Source: Rotaria sp. Silwood1 (taxonomy: Eukaryota > Rotifera > Eurotatoria > Philodinida > Philodinidae). From it: a stretch of 64,000 bases of DNA. The stretch is taken from the NCBI GenBank assembly GCA_905250075.1, contig CAJNOP010000040.1, positions 62,001 to 126,000 on the forward strand, given 5' to 3'. Below the pieces are notes generated by a model. It was given only the letters and a program-made list of their open reading frames with translations. It searched no databases and was not told where the DNA came from. Of the stretch, positions 1 through 11,362 are shown in pieces. The translations under genes were made by a program, and so were the position numbers. Position 1 is the first letter of the stretch. Each line of letters opens with the position of its first letter.

Positions 1-749
1 TAGGCCTGTAGCTATGACTAAAAAAAAACATTTGTGCATTGTTGAGTGATGTAGTGAACAAAATTTTGATAGTTTTATATAAATGAATGGACTGTTCATT
101 GATGAATAAAATCATGAAACTGTTCTTTATCCTCAGAAAAAAAATCAGTTCATTTTATTGAAGGCTAGTAAAAAGATTCAAATTATTCATTAGCCAATAA
201 CTCTCTGAACACCCTATATAATATTATGTTTTGAATAAAATATATAAAATTTTAACAATATCTTGTTTTTGTGATATAACGCCTGCAAAACTATTTCTTC
301 ATCAGTTATCTTTTTTGAAAGCAAAACATTTCGAAAAATATGATGCATATGTTTTAATAATTGTCGTATTATTCATCCATCAAATTATCTATACAAGACG
401 TTCGTTCGTCCCTTAAAGCATACATTTCTCGTTGAATATTCGTATGCACTCAAGTCCTCGAATATAACCATCGTTTCTTATACAATATAAGTGCTTAATC
501 CAATTAATGCTGTCATCATTCATCGATTATCCTACAGAGGCGATACAGAAGAAAAATAACGAGAAATAATATGAATGTATTTCATTTGTATGTAAGTAAA
601 ACACGATATCATATCATTGTTAGTGAGTACCATCATTATTTTTTATAGCATGAGTAAAAAGTACAAGAAATGATATTGCGAAATATATAAATTGATAATC
701 ATTTCTTTTTTTTTTACTCAGATCATTTCTTTGAATTTAAATAACAAGT
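1..749. other. Non-genic 5' flank
   Basis: No open frame or exon with convincing codon use was seen in this stretch. The only supported signals lie at its right end: a TATA-like tract at 684-691 and a pyrimidine tract ending in a 3' splice-type AG at 720-721, both belonging to the gene that starts at 750. Confidence 0.5.
684..721 (+). promoter_or_regulatory. TATA-like box and 3' splice/trans-splice acceptor before the secreted-protein gene
   Basis: TATATAAA lies at 684-691, about 60 bases before the start codon. A T-rich tract then runs into ACTCAG ending at 721, which looks like a 3' splice site 28 bases before the ATG. This could be the acceptor of a 5'UTR intron or a spliced-leader acceptor, since trans-splicing is known in bdelloids. 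The sequence alone cannot separate the two. Confidence 0.35.
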
Positions 750-1179
750 ATGAAACAAATCTTAGTTTGCGGTATTTTCATTGCAATGGTTTGTATGCTA
801 ACATTAGCACGACCAAATTATGATAATGATGATTTCAATGTTGGTAAATAAAGGAAACAATTGTATGTATACTTATTGAAGAAGAATAATTATTATATTT
901 AGACCATGAGATGGCAGTCGAGTTTCTAAAACGAACATTTTTTCATCCAGGAAAAACGAAATGTGAAGAACAAAAACGAGAAGCATCAGAAAAATATGAA
1001 GAACGTTGTGAACCAAGTATTAATAAATTAACTGGATCACGATATTGTAAGATTATACATTCAAATGAAAATTCTAGTCAATTTTTTTAATTTTCATTTC
1101 TTGACGATCTGTAGGTCCCGATATCAAAACATGGGATGCATTTAAAAATTATGAAGTGGGTGGTGGTTATGGTCGTTAG
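750..1179 (+). CDS. Small secreted cysteine-containing protein, 100 aa, three exons
   Basis: Exons 750-843, 903-1046 and 1115-1179 join in frame (GT-AG introns of 59 and 68 bp, both phase 1) to give 100 residues. Residues 1-20 form a classic signal peptide: Lys at position 3, a hydrophobic core, then a cleavage-like LTLA before RP. The mature part is about 80 residues, charged, with an acidic start (NYDNDD), three cysteines near residues 52, 67 and 80, and a Gly-rich end (VGGGYGR). No family was recognised. The odd cysteine count could mean dimer formation or one free thiol. The start is the first ATG after an acceptor-like site at 721. It is probably a secreted peptide or small effector; function is unknown. 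Confidence 0.7.
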
Positions 1180-4100
1180 AAAGAAAAAACAAGACAACTT
1201 TTTTCTTCGTTTGAAATTCAATTGAACATCATTTTAATTTACTTTTACGTCTAATCAATAAATTTTTCTTGTTATTCTAGATTCTGAAAATATTGAGTGA
1301 TTTCTTAAATGTATATTTTCTTATCCATCATTAGTTAAATATGAAGAACAAGAAGATTAGTTATGTGTCATGAAAAATCATTAATGAAATTTTATTTAAT
1401 AATTGTCTTTTTGTAGTCAAAAATATTGTGAAATGTTTTGATCATGACACTGAAATCGTATAACATGCAAAAGTACGTTTGCATTCGGTCTTCACACTTT
1501 GTATGTTTTCTGCTGCAGTGGAATCTGTACTTTGTTTCGCAATGATCTAATGAGCGATAAGTTACTAGAAAATCGTTTGAACTTTGTCACCGAGATCAAT
1601 GTCTCGAGATGATAGAAAAGTTTTTGAATTCGCAATATGAGTTTTCGTTCATCTTCAGTAAGTTTCATAAAAACGATAATTTGGCCTCTTTCTTTTATTC
1701 AAGATGATTAAGAGTAATGAGCTTGTCTCTAGTTAGTTGTTATGAGCAGGAACAAGATTGACTCTAGATAAAATCGTTGTCCGTGGTTAGTTAAGTCAAA
1801 CCTCATTGCAGAAATTTGAGATCGCTTTGCACTACATTTATGCAGTCCTTTTCGAGTTTTCTTGCTTTTTTTGTACTTACTAGATGTACGCATTCAAAAT
1901 TATCATTTTCGATCGCGATAATCTTGAAAATGAAAATTCAGAAAACACTGTGTAATACCTGATGACGAAATTTCATGATCGTATCTATAACATTTTATTT
2001 CCAATGCTCAATAGAACTTTCTATTCTCGTAGAAAAACCCACTTCAAAAGGTAAATTCTTTGTGGGCTTAGCTTCTTTTTTTTTTCCAAACTTCGTGATA
2101 ATTTAAACAGTGACAAGTTCACCAAAGCTGTATGGACATCTGACAACAGATAATGAGTTACATAGACAATAAAGCACTAAACCCATAGCACTGTTTAAAA
2201 ACATGTTGACAGAATTCTCATAGTAATGAATTTTGCCATATCTCCTTTATCATTTCTCTATACTTTGATCATTTGATTGATAGAAACATAGATAAAGCAA
2301 GTTTCCGGTCAAAATGACACGGAAGGAATTTGTTGCTGTGAATTGCAAATATCTCGGACGATAAACTGTCGTGTAATTAATCGTAGAACTGATTATTTGT
2401 TTTGTATGAGATATCGAGGATTCAGATGATCGATATTCACATAGCGTTGCACCGCATTTTTCAATAGTGTAGCATTTAAATGCCCTCTAGATGTCTAAAA
2501 TCAAGAGAAGTAAAAGATCATGTTACCTTCAATTACAGACATTGTGAATGATGTAAGCAAAGATGTTAATCATATACATTTAAAGAAATCATATAATCAA
2601 CAAAACAAAATATTGTTACCGCCAAATTCTCGTTCAATTAACAACCAAGTAGTGAGTGATTGTAGGATGCAGTTAGATTTATCCTAAGTAATCGTGTAAT
2701 TCTCCCAATTATTGATTAATTTTTCATCTGTTACACAAGAAACTCATGAAGATATTAGACCCACCAACAAGTCACTTTTTTCTAGTCTGGCGTGCAGGTG
2801 TCTGCGAGTCAAACCATATCGATTGATGTTTCTGATTTTTCAAATACATTTAAGTGTATAGCTTTGTATTAATGTATGATTCTAGTTCCAGTTGTTCACT
2901 CGACAGTACCTTTTCTCTTCTTCATTAGTCATGTCTGATTCTTGAGGAGGATTAAGAGAATTTTCTTAGAAAGCATATTTTTCGATAGAACCACATCCTT
3001 GTACGTTACAACGGTCGTAAGACTTCATGTAATCCGACTGAGAATTTTTGTTTCAAGATAACTCGAACTATATTTTAGAGGTATTTTTGAGCATTTTCGA
3101 AAATCTAGTTTTATTTTTATGAGAAAAATATGTAAAAGTTCAAAATCAAAGTCAAGGTGTTGGTTTTGAGTACTCTATAAATTTCGATAGGAAAATCAAA
3201 AACAAAAATGGCTAGTTTTACTTCTGAAGGATACTATTAAGTGTCTCTGGTAAAAAGTCCAGCCCGATCAAACAAAATTAGAGAGAGATTGTAAGCAGCC
3301 AGGATTGAGAAAATGGTGTTTTGTGTTACACTAAGTGAAAGAGAAGAACCTCGATATGATTAATATGAAATAAAAATTTCTTAAATTTAGTAACCCTATA
3401 ATCTTAGACTATTTAGAGTTGAATGATATCTTTAATTACACATGGTACTCAAGGTTATTGTACTTTATACTCATTTCAAGATAGACTTTTTGGTCAATAA
3501 AGCCGGAAGAGATATACTTAATTTATTTCCATAGAGACAAAACAATAACAAGTTCTTGCACGATAGAGCAAATTAAAAAAACAAAGAGACAATCATCATG
3601 AAAATTTTCCATACAAGCAAGAGTTGAATTAGTGCAATGTTTTTGATTATATCAATTCTATTTTGCATAATCAAAGACACATGACCAAGGTAGAAAAAAA
3701 CCACATATGATTATGCATAGGACGAAGAAGTAAAAGAAAATATGGGACATAAGTGACATTTACCATAACAGACAAGAACATTTACAGTTGACAATCAATT
3801 TTTGCAGCAGCACGAACGCAAAACTTACTGTCTAATTGTTTTGGATCTAGGCAAATTTTTCTCTGTCAGTCAATGTTAGTCCTACAATATTAAATAGACG
3901 TTAGGCTTAAAGCATTTGTTGCTGGAAATGAATGAATTGATCAAATAATCGTTGAATAATAAGGCAACAAAAAAATTTTCATTCATTTACTTGTTATGCT
4001 ATATGAAATTTGAATATATATTTTCTTATTTAATTATTAAAAAAATATAATCAACGAATAAACACATAGATCATTGCTATAAATAGGTTTTTGTTACCTC

Positions 4101-5602
4101 ATTGAAAAATTTCATATGACAGTATTATTCAAGCATTTATATCAAATGAGTAAAAATATTAAAAAGTAATTTGTCTCTAAAAGAAATATAAACCATGAAA
4201 AGATATATATATATATCGGTTTATCATTGGACAATAGTATCAATGAAGGACTTATAGCAGATGATGAGTAATCATGGTCAAAACTAAATCAACTTAATCG
4301 ATCAGTAGTTGTTAATGATAAAATAATTAAAAAACTCAATATGATTATGGTTACAATAAGTCATACATTCATTAATTTACTTTCATTAATATATATCAAT
4401 CAGTTGCTAATATTATTCAAATTATGAAACTACGTTATTATCTATTATCTAGATATCTATAAAAATAAATAGAAATCAAGTTGTTTATACCTGTATGAGA
4501 AACTCTATCTATGTGAAGAGAGACATTTATACCTGTACAAAGGCTATGATTCAAGTTGTTAGAATAAAATAGATGAAATAGTCAGTAATCCAAAAATAAT
4601 TTGGAAAAAATCTCAAATTTCATATCAATATGAAATGTAATCCTCACGTTAATGTAACCGAGCAGATGTTACCAACTCCTAGAGCAGTGGACTTTTCTTT
4701 ATTGCACTATATGAACAACTATAAGCGTATGGATATCAGGAAAAAAATCCATAATAAGAAATATTTCAAAGGGGATAATGCACACAAAGGAACAGGATTC
4801 GTACAATATTAACCAGAGAAAAGAGAATAATCCACAAAAACAAGCAACCAAAAAGGACGAAGTTTGTTATATTTGATATATGAAAATAGATTATAGGTCA
4901 CATAAGACAAAACAAAAATGCAGCGTACTAGCTTTTTTAAAGAACTACTTGTGAAAATATGTTGTTTGCATTTGAGTACTACAGAGACACATTTTTCAAC
5001 CCGTACTCAACCCTAATAGAAATTATTTATCTATACTAGGACCCAAGAATGGGTAACCTACCCGCGGGCTACATAATTCTAACATACCGATGATTAGTTT
5101 AACAGAACGGTCAATTAATTGTGTTATCAACGATATTGCTAATAAATAGTATCATTAAAAACACATATTCCCAAATCTTGTATGCTTTATATTGATAAAC
5201 AAAATGTTTATGTCTCCAGAAATGATTACTTTTCACATCCTTATCCAGGTACGAATACTTAATCCAGAGGTTGTAGTATCCTGATCTGTATGACTACTCG
5301 CTTAACATCTTACAAGTTTCTTCTATGTTTTTTTTGTATTTCGATTTAATTTATTTATACGAAATTATACTTTTTACTTATAAAAGTTATTTTTTCCGCT
5401 AATAAAATTTTTATTTTTTACTGATATACGGAGCGTCTAAACGATACAAATGAACCTTTCTATCATTTCATAAAAAAATTTCGGAATTTCCATTTCGTAT
5501 GATTTCACTCATAATTGTCATTGCAAATGATCAACATTAAGTCTAAGACATGAAACCATTTGTTGGTATATATTGGCAGAGAAACATTGCATACAGCTGG
5601 CT

Positions 5603-5730
5603 CTGAGGTCATTGTGGTCTCATCATAGATTTTTGTTTATACATCAACAAAAATCTTTATACAAAGCCCAATACAAAATAACTTGTTGATAAATAAATGA
5701 GAGTTCATGATGAGATCACAATGATCTCAG
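5603..5730. repeat. Fold-back (palindromic) element, 128 bp
   Basis: Bases 5603-5626 are the near-perfect reverse complement of 5707-5730 (24-bp arms, two mismatches; arm motif CTGAGGTCATTGTGGTCTCA). The 80-bp loop is AT-rich. The size and symmetry fit a small inverted-repeat transposon remnant. No clear target duplication was seen. Confidence 0.55.
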
Positions 5731-6896
5731 ACTAAGTTTTATGTCCTAGTTTTTTAGGTGTTAGAGTTCACGCCCGCGAAGAGCGACGAACACTGTTAAA
5801 AGCATATGGATCTTCTTCTCTCTGTTTATTCTTTGAAAAAACTAATGTTTATATACGAACATAAAAATAAGGACAAAAGTAGAATAGAATAGAAAGATTC
5901 ATCAAGGACAAACAGGAGCAATAGAAACGAAATAACAGAAACGAAAATATCAAAGAAAAGAGAATAGATAGAATCGAGGTATATGTAGTTACAATACACT
6001 ATAACACTAAGAATGTTCTAAAATACATGGCTTCATGTCTTAGAGTTGATGTTATTCATTAGAAATAACACGTTTGAGTGAACCTATATAAAGTAAAACT
6101 TCCAAGAATTTTTTTTTTGAAATGATGAAAGTTACATGTGAATCGCTTGAAATTATTTTAGTTTAATACTACGATTAATTTTTCGAATAACGCATTTTTT
6201 TAACTACCAATTATATATATATATATAACTGACCATTTCATCTATTTTGTCAACCACATATTATATTTCGCTTTATAAATATCAATGGAAATCAAGGAAT
6301 ACAAGTAACCCTAGTACAAGAAGAAAAACAAAGAATTTCGTTGAATTGCCAGAATTGATTAAATTTCTCAAATTCTTTGATTTCGAATATAATGTCGACA
6401 GTAACAATCAAGGCATGCGTCTTTGAGACAGTCAAGTCGAAGTCTATTGAATAACGACATTCGTTAAATTTGCTCAAATTCCTTAAATTTCTGAATGTCC
6501 ATCACGAAATTGAATTTTGCTAGTGAGAAAGATGCTGTCACTTTTGCTAGAAAAGCAAAAAATTCAAAGAATTCGAAAAGACCTAGCAGCTCAATAGAAC
6601 TTAATTCTTTCTCTTCTTTTGCTAGAACTACTTGACATTTAAAATGTTCTTAACAGTGACGTTGAAAGCGTTCTCTATTAAGATAACAAATTGTAATTCG
6701 ATAGAATTGCTAGATTCATGTGAGCTCCTTTTCTCAGGCAATTCTGATTCGTGTTGACTTCAATGATTATGTAAAATTATATGAAAATATCAGGTTGTAG
6801 GAATCCTGAGTATATCTCATCAAAATTAGTTACTCATAGTGATGATGAAAAATGAAAATAAATTGTTTACTTTTTATTATATATCGTAGATAATAG

Positions 6897-7230
6897 ATAT
6901 ATATCACTTCTAATCATTACATTATACCTCAAGATAGTTGTTCATCATATAATCATATCTATTGTTCAAGCAGTTCATCATCATCATCATCATTTGGTTC
7001 ACCATTGGGCTTGACAAATATAAACAATAATAATGATGATACATCATCAATATATAATAAAAACGGCGGATAGTTCCAATAATAATCACAAGGGTTCTAT
7101 ATCAACAAGTAATATCAATACTACTTTACTATGAAATGATGAGAAACATGCTGCAGCTGGAAATAACTTTCAATATCATCAAGATTGCTCAATATTTAAT
7201 CGTCTTTCATTACATAAATGAAATGCGATA
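6897..7230 (+). pseudogene. Decayed low-complexity coding tract, unidentified
   Basis: One frame reads through Ser/Asn-rich coding-like sequence from about 6897 to 7072 (a Ser run, then Gly-Ser-Pro-Leu-Gly-Leu, Asn-rich). A second frame continues it to about 7230 with two in-frame TGA codons. The composition resembles the disordered part of a transcription factor. No domain is preserved and no splice structure rescues the frame, so a broken exon is the likeliest reading. This could also be chance in repeat-like sequence. Confidence 0.25.
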
Positions 7231-8674
7231 TATATATATATATATATATACACATACATTCATCTTTTTAAGATGATGCGCCATATGTCAATGATAAAAA
7301 TATGGTGTTTTATTTTATTACAATTGATGGTTGTTAATAATCAACATATTTATACATCGATCGTAAGTTCAACGATGAGTTTCTTTAAATATCTTGTAGA
7401 AAATTAAAAATTTATTTTCTATGAATAACACTAGCTTTTGGTGTTTACTTAAAAATAGAACTGACAGAAAACTAACTTTGTTTTTCTCTAGTTTACCACA
7501 ATGTCTACGTGACCAACATACTTTTCATTCTTAGATGATTTATGAGTACATAATGCCCTAAAGAAAAAAAAAGGAACATAGTTTGATATAATCAATCAGA
7601 TTGATTTTTGTCTTTTGATCTTAAACTAATGAATACTTTCAATTCCTTTTTTTGCTTGCTTCTAGTAAATATAATGATAATGAAAGAAAATCTCTGTTGC
7701 TGTTTATCATAACGATCGACAGCTGTATTTACATGGCATATGTCTTGAATGTCTATCTATGCGTTCATTACTTATTCTTAGTAATACATGTAAGACTAAA
7801 TTCAATTTTTATCCAATTATTATGGTATGTACATTACTCTTTTTTTTTTGTTCAGCTTATGTTTACATTTTTCTTTTATATTATTGTTATTGTTATTATT
7901 ATAGATTGGCTGACTAAAAAGTCTCAAGTAAGACTATTATTTTAAAATTATATACAATCAAATAATTTTATCATAGTATAATAAATTTATTTGAGTGTAA
8001 GATAAAAAAAGACACTTCTTGTCAAAATATTCAATAAAACGACTTGTACATAGATGTTAGGATACATTTTTACATTATAATGGGTCAATATCAGTAAAGA
8101 AAAAATTTTCTCATCAATAACTTATCATATAGGTCATTGGCTAACAACTGTTGATGATGGGCATACTGCCTGATTGATATCTACGCGCGTACGTTTCATC
8201 ACTTAGACTAAAGAAATAATATAAAGAATGGCGCGGTAGTTCATCTTCGTATGTATTCGCTTCTAATTGACTTGAAAATGAGTGTTGATGAGAAAAGGAA
8301 AGCAAACGAATGGTATACATAGACAGTCAACTGTACGACCGCACCTCCTTCTTTTTTTTCTCCTTACTTCCTAAAGCATATAACGTCTGCTTATCATCAT
8401 TTTCTCTTCGTTTTTCTTTTCCTGGTTCCAATGGATGTATATCGAACGACAAAGCATCAGACCACAAGAAATATTGTATTGTATATATTGATGGAAAGAA
8501 CGCCCACGATCCTGCTTGTCGAATTATCTTCAAGAGGTATAAGCCAGTCAGAGCGCATTGAGTATTATTCTTTGCTGTATATGTACAAGAGAAAAGATGC
8601 GAGAGAGAAGAAAAAAAATGGATAATACGAAGAAAAAAGGAAAAGAGAGAGAGAGAGACGGAGAAAAATGTACG

Positions 8675-8786
8675 TATATATAGAAGCCATCTGCCTTCCT
8701 AATTCTGGTTCGCCGAGCGCAAAAGGCAACAAGATAGATTTGTGTGGCATCATCCTTTGTTTGTGTGCTAAAAAGGTTCTATTCTG
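8675..8786 (+). promoter_or_regulatory. Probable MEF2 core promoter and 5'UTR exon
   Basis: TATATATA at 8675-8682 is followed by a less AT-rich stretch that ends in a strong 5' splice site, CTG|GTAAGT, at 8786/8787. A matching acceptor, AAAATAG, ends at 9180, seventeen bases before the first MEF2 ATG. This is consistent with a non-coding first exon (start near 8705) spliced to the MADS-box exon. A GA-repeat tract lies just upstream (8643-8658). Confidence 0.45.
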
Positions 8787-9197
8787 GTAAGTAACTAAAA
8801 CGAGCAATTTTTGTTCTATGTATATTTGGCAAGAAAAATCCAGTACTAATAAATAAGAACTGTCGTATACTGACTAAAGCAGAAGAAAAACCTATATATG
8901 ATACACTTGTCTCAGTTTTGCTTCACACATATATAGTTATATATATATATATTTATAGAAAACTTGGATAAATCTTTTTTTAACGGTTAGCCTTTAAGGC
9001 AAGGATGTTATTTCGATGAGAATGTCAAGGATTTATAATACATAATTTTGACATTCATTAATTTAAATAAGCTAATTAATAGTTTTCTTTTTTTTTTTAA
9101 AAAGAATAAAAAAAATTATTGGCTATGTGCCAAGAATAATTGAAATTTTAAATTCGGGTCGGAAACGGTTGTTTAAAATAGACACTCGTATTCGAGT

Positions 9198-10800
9198 ATG
9201 TTACACAGCAACGGTACACCACCATTAAATAAGAACACGAACAACAACGGCGGTAGATCAACAAAAAAAATTATGGGTCGCAAAAAAATTAATATAACTC
9301 GTATTATTGACGAGCGTACTCGTCAAGTAACATTTACGAAAAGAAAATTCGGTTTAATGAAAAAAGCCTATGAACTATCAGTTTTATGTGGTTGTGAAAT
9401 AGCATTAATGATATTTAATAGCAATGATCGCCTATTTCAATATGCATCATCTGATATGGATAAAGTCTTATTGAAATATGCTGATTATAACGAACCACAT
9501 GAATCATGTACAAATGTCGATATAATCGATGTAAGCTGAAATAAATCTAATTAATTAATGGAGAAAAATAATTTTTTTTCTTATTAAAGATTTTAAATAA
9601 AAAAATAAAACCAACACAAGTGGCAACATCAACTAATAATGACGATAATGAAATCATGGAACAACATGATGATAATAGTGGCGAACAAACTGATAGTGGT
9701 ATTAGTAGTACATTTACTAATGACATTGAACAAATGTTTGCTGAAACAGTCAATAATGTAAATGTTTTTTTTTTTAATTTTATTTAAAAAAAAAATTTCA
9801 TCATTTCATTTAGTTTCTTATCAATAGCAATCTTAATTGTTCATCAACAAATGGACATGATATGACATTCCTTAATAATACAAATACAACAGTTCTACCG
9901 GATTTTCAATATTTAACATCGCCATCAGGTGAACAACAACAACAACAACAACAACAACAATTAACATCACAGGTACCACCACCAGCAACAACAACAACGA
10001 ATCACATTCCCATTTATCCTATTCCGAAATCAGTTGATTGTAATCAATTTAACAATAACATTACCAATAATAATCATTCGAATACAAATCATGTAAAAAA
10101 AACAATGATTATAAGTTTGTTTTTTTTTTCATATGTAATTTATTTTAGATCAAGCAGCAACCATCAATGAACAGTTTTACAACTCAACAACCAACAACAA
10201 ATATTGGCCGTATTATGACAGGTTTAATTCAATTCGAATAGAAAATAAAAACATTCTACTCATTTGATATTTTCTAGTTGGTCCAGATATGAGTGTTTCA
10301 GCTATTGACATAAGTGCACTGGCATCACAACTAACATCAAACTTTTTAGCATCATTAACTAATGCTGCCGTTGTAACAAATACTAATAATTCAACAGCAA
10401 ATTTACCTATTAAGTAAGAATATAATTAGTGGTGGAGCCAGAATTTTGGGCTAGAGGGCGGCAAGGATCGGCTGAGCCCCTTTGGCCATCTCCCTAGCTC
10501 CTCCACTAAATATAACATCTCTCATGTTTAATCATTTGATTTCTGTTTTCTTTTTTTTTAAGTATAATAAGTCGTGATTGTCAAACAACAAATGTTGGTT
10601 CAGCCCAAACAATAATGTTAACGAATAGTCCGAATTCAATTATTCTTACTGGACAACAGCAACAACAACAACAAGGAATAAATCGAAATTTAATTAAACA
10701 AGAACCAATTCTTTATACAACAACAACAGCTGCAAATACTGGACGAAACGAGTTGTGCTATGAGCCAACGAGTGCTAAACAAACTCGTTTATGGCAATAA
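9198..10800 (+). CDS. MEF2: MEF2-type MADS-box transcription factor, 408 aa, six exons
   Basis: Exons 9198-9530, 9590-9757, 9814-10092, 10149-10221, 10278-10413 and 10563-10800 join in frame. Residues 26-82 are a MADS box that is almost identical to the MEF2 consensus ([26 protein letters not shown]), followed by the MEF2 domain ([21 protein letters not shown]) to about residue 112. It should bind CTA(T/A)4TAG sites as a dimer in the nucleus and regulate muscle or neural genes. The rest is disordered and Gln/Asn/Thr-rich, with Gln runs of about 10 and 7, and an IKQEP motif near the end. Oddities: a 25-residue extension precedes the usual start at Met26 (ATG at 9273), and the LCDCEIAL motif reads LCGCEIAL. 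Either ATG could be used. The fifth intron carries a small transposon (10427-10508). Confidence 0.93.
10427..10508. mobile_element. 82-bp hAT-like miniature element in MEF2 intron 5
   Basis: The ends are inverted repeats: TAGTGGTGGAGCCAG on the left, and on the right the reverse complement of TAGTGGAGGAGCTAG. The element is GC-rich compared with the intron. Flanking octamers AATATAAT (10419-10426) and AATATAAC (10509-10516) match at 7 of 8, as expected for the 8-bp target duplication of hAT transposons, whose termini commonly read CAGxGGxGGAxCCAG. It lies between a valid donor (10414) and acceptor (10562), so splicing need not be disturbed. Confidence 0.7.
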
Positions 10801-11184
10801 TACATTTCCATCAAAATTGATTCCGTATAGACAAAAGACAATTTCCAAAGAAAAAAAAGTTTTTTTTTTGAAACAGAGTTCCTTTGTTCTTTCCTAATTC
10901 CGTAAACCGTTCCTTGTTTTGCTCTTATAAATATGACCTTAATTATACCTTGAATAATTTCTTGTTCTTTTTTTTTTTGCTTTTTATCTATTCCGACATA
11001 TTATCTATTTTCATTTTTGTTTATTTCATCTTTGTGTTTTATGCATATAAGTTATATATATTTTAGCAAAAATTCAATTTTGGCTTTTTTTTTTTTGTTT
11101 AAAAGGAAGAACAAAATAGTTATACAAAATAGACATGATTAGATATGAAAGATGTATATATATATACAAAACTAAATCTGAATT

Positions 11185-11362
11185 TTAATCATCAATTGTA
11201 TCTATATCAATGTTATCATCATATTCAAGTTCATTTAATTTAATTGTTGTTGCATGAATAACAGAAAAATTAAAAGATGTTTCATCTGTTTGAATATTAT
11301 TATTATCACTAAGAAGTGCAATTGAACTATTCTTTTCAGTTACCATTGAATTATTATCATTC
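11185..11362 (-). CDS. Candidate last exon of RAD17 (acidic C-terminus)
   Basis: This is a minus-strand exon with a 3' splice site just upstream (TTTATTTAG, acceptor at 11363-11364) and 59 codons ending in TAA at 11187-11185. It entered in phase 2. The peptide is Asn/Ser/Thr-rich and ends in an acidic tail (LEYDDNIDIDTIDD). Codon use and strand match the RAD17 exons further up, and RAD17 proteins also end in an acidic tail. The last recognisable RAD17 exon (14611-14525) leaves in phase 1, so at least one linking exon is missing between them. It may instead be the end of another small gene. Confidence 0.4.

Larger units (their letters stand above)
1180..8674. other. Long gene-poor stretch
   Basis: About 7.5 kb with no exon chain that could be assembled. 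Short open frames are present but have no recognisable domains. Items worth noting are a fold-back repeat at 5603-5730, microsatellites (TA runs near 4206, 6213 and 7232; CAT run near 6977), and a low-complexity coding-like tract at about 6897-7230 with stop codons. The rest reads as ordinary AT-rich intergenic DNA. Confidence 0.5.

Noticed and set aside
231..416. 61-codon open frame near the left edge
   Set aside because: It starts at TTG, has no domain, no splice context and AT-driven composition.
4630..4812. 60-codon open frame
   Set aside because: It has no recognisable family and no acceptor or donor that extends it. Likely chance.
8310..8807. Several overlapping open frames on both strands
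   Set aside because: They overlap the less AT-rich promoter-like region of MEF2. None shows protein-like composition.
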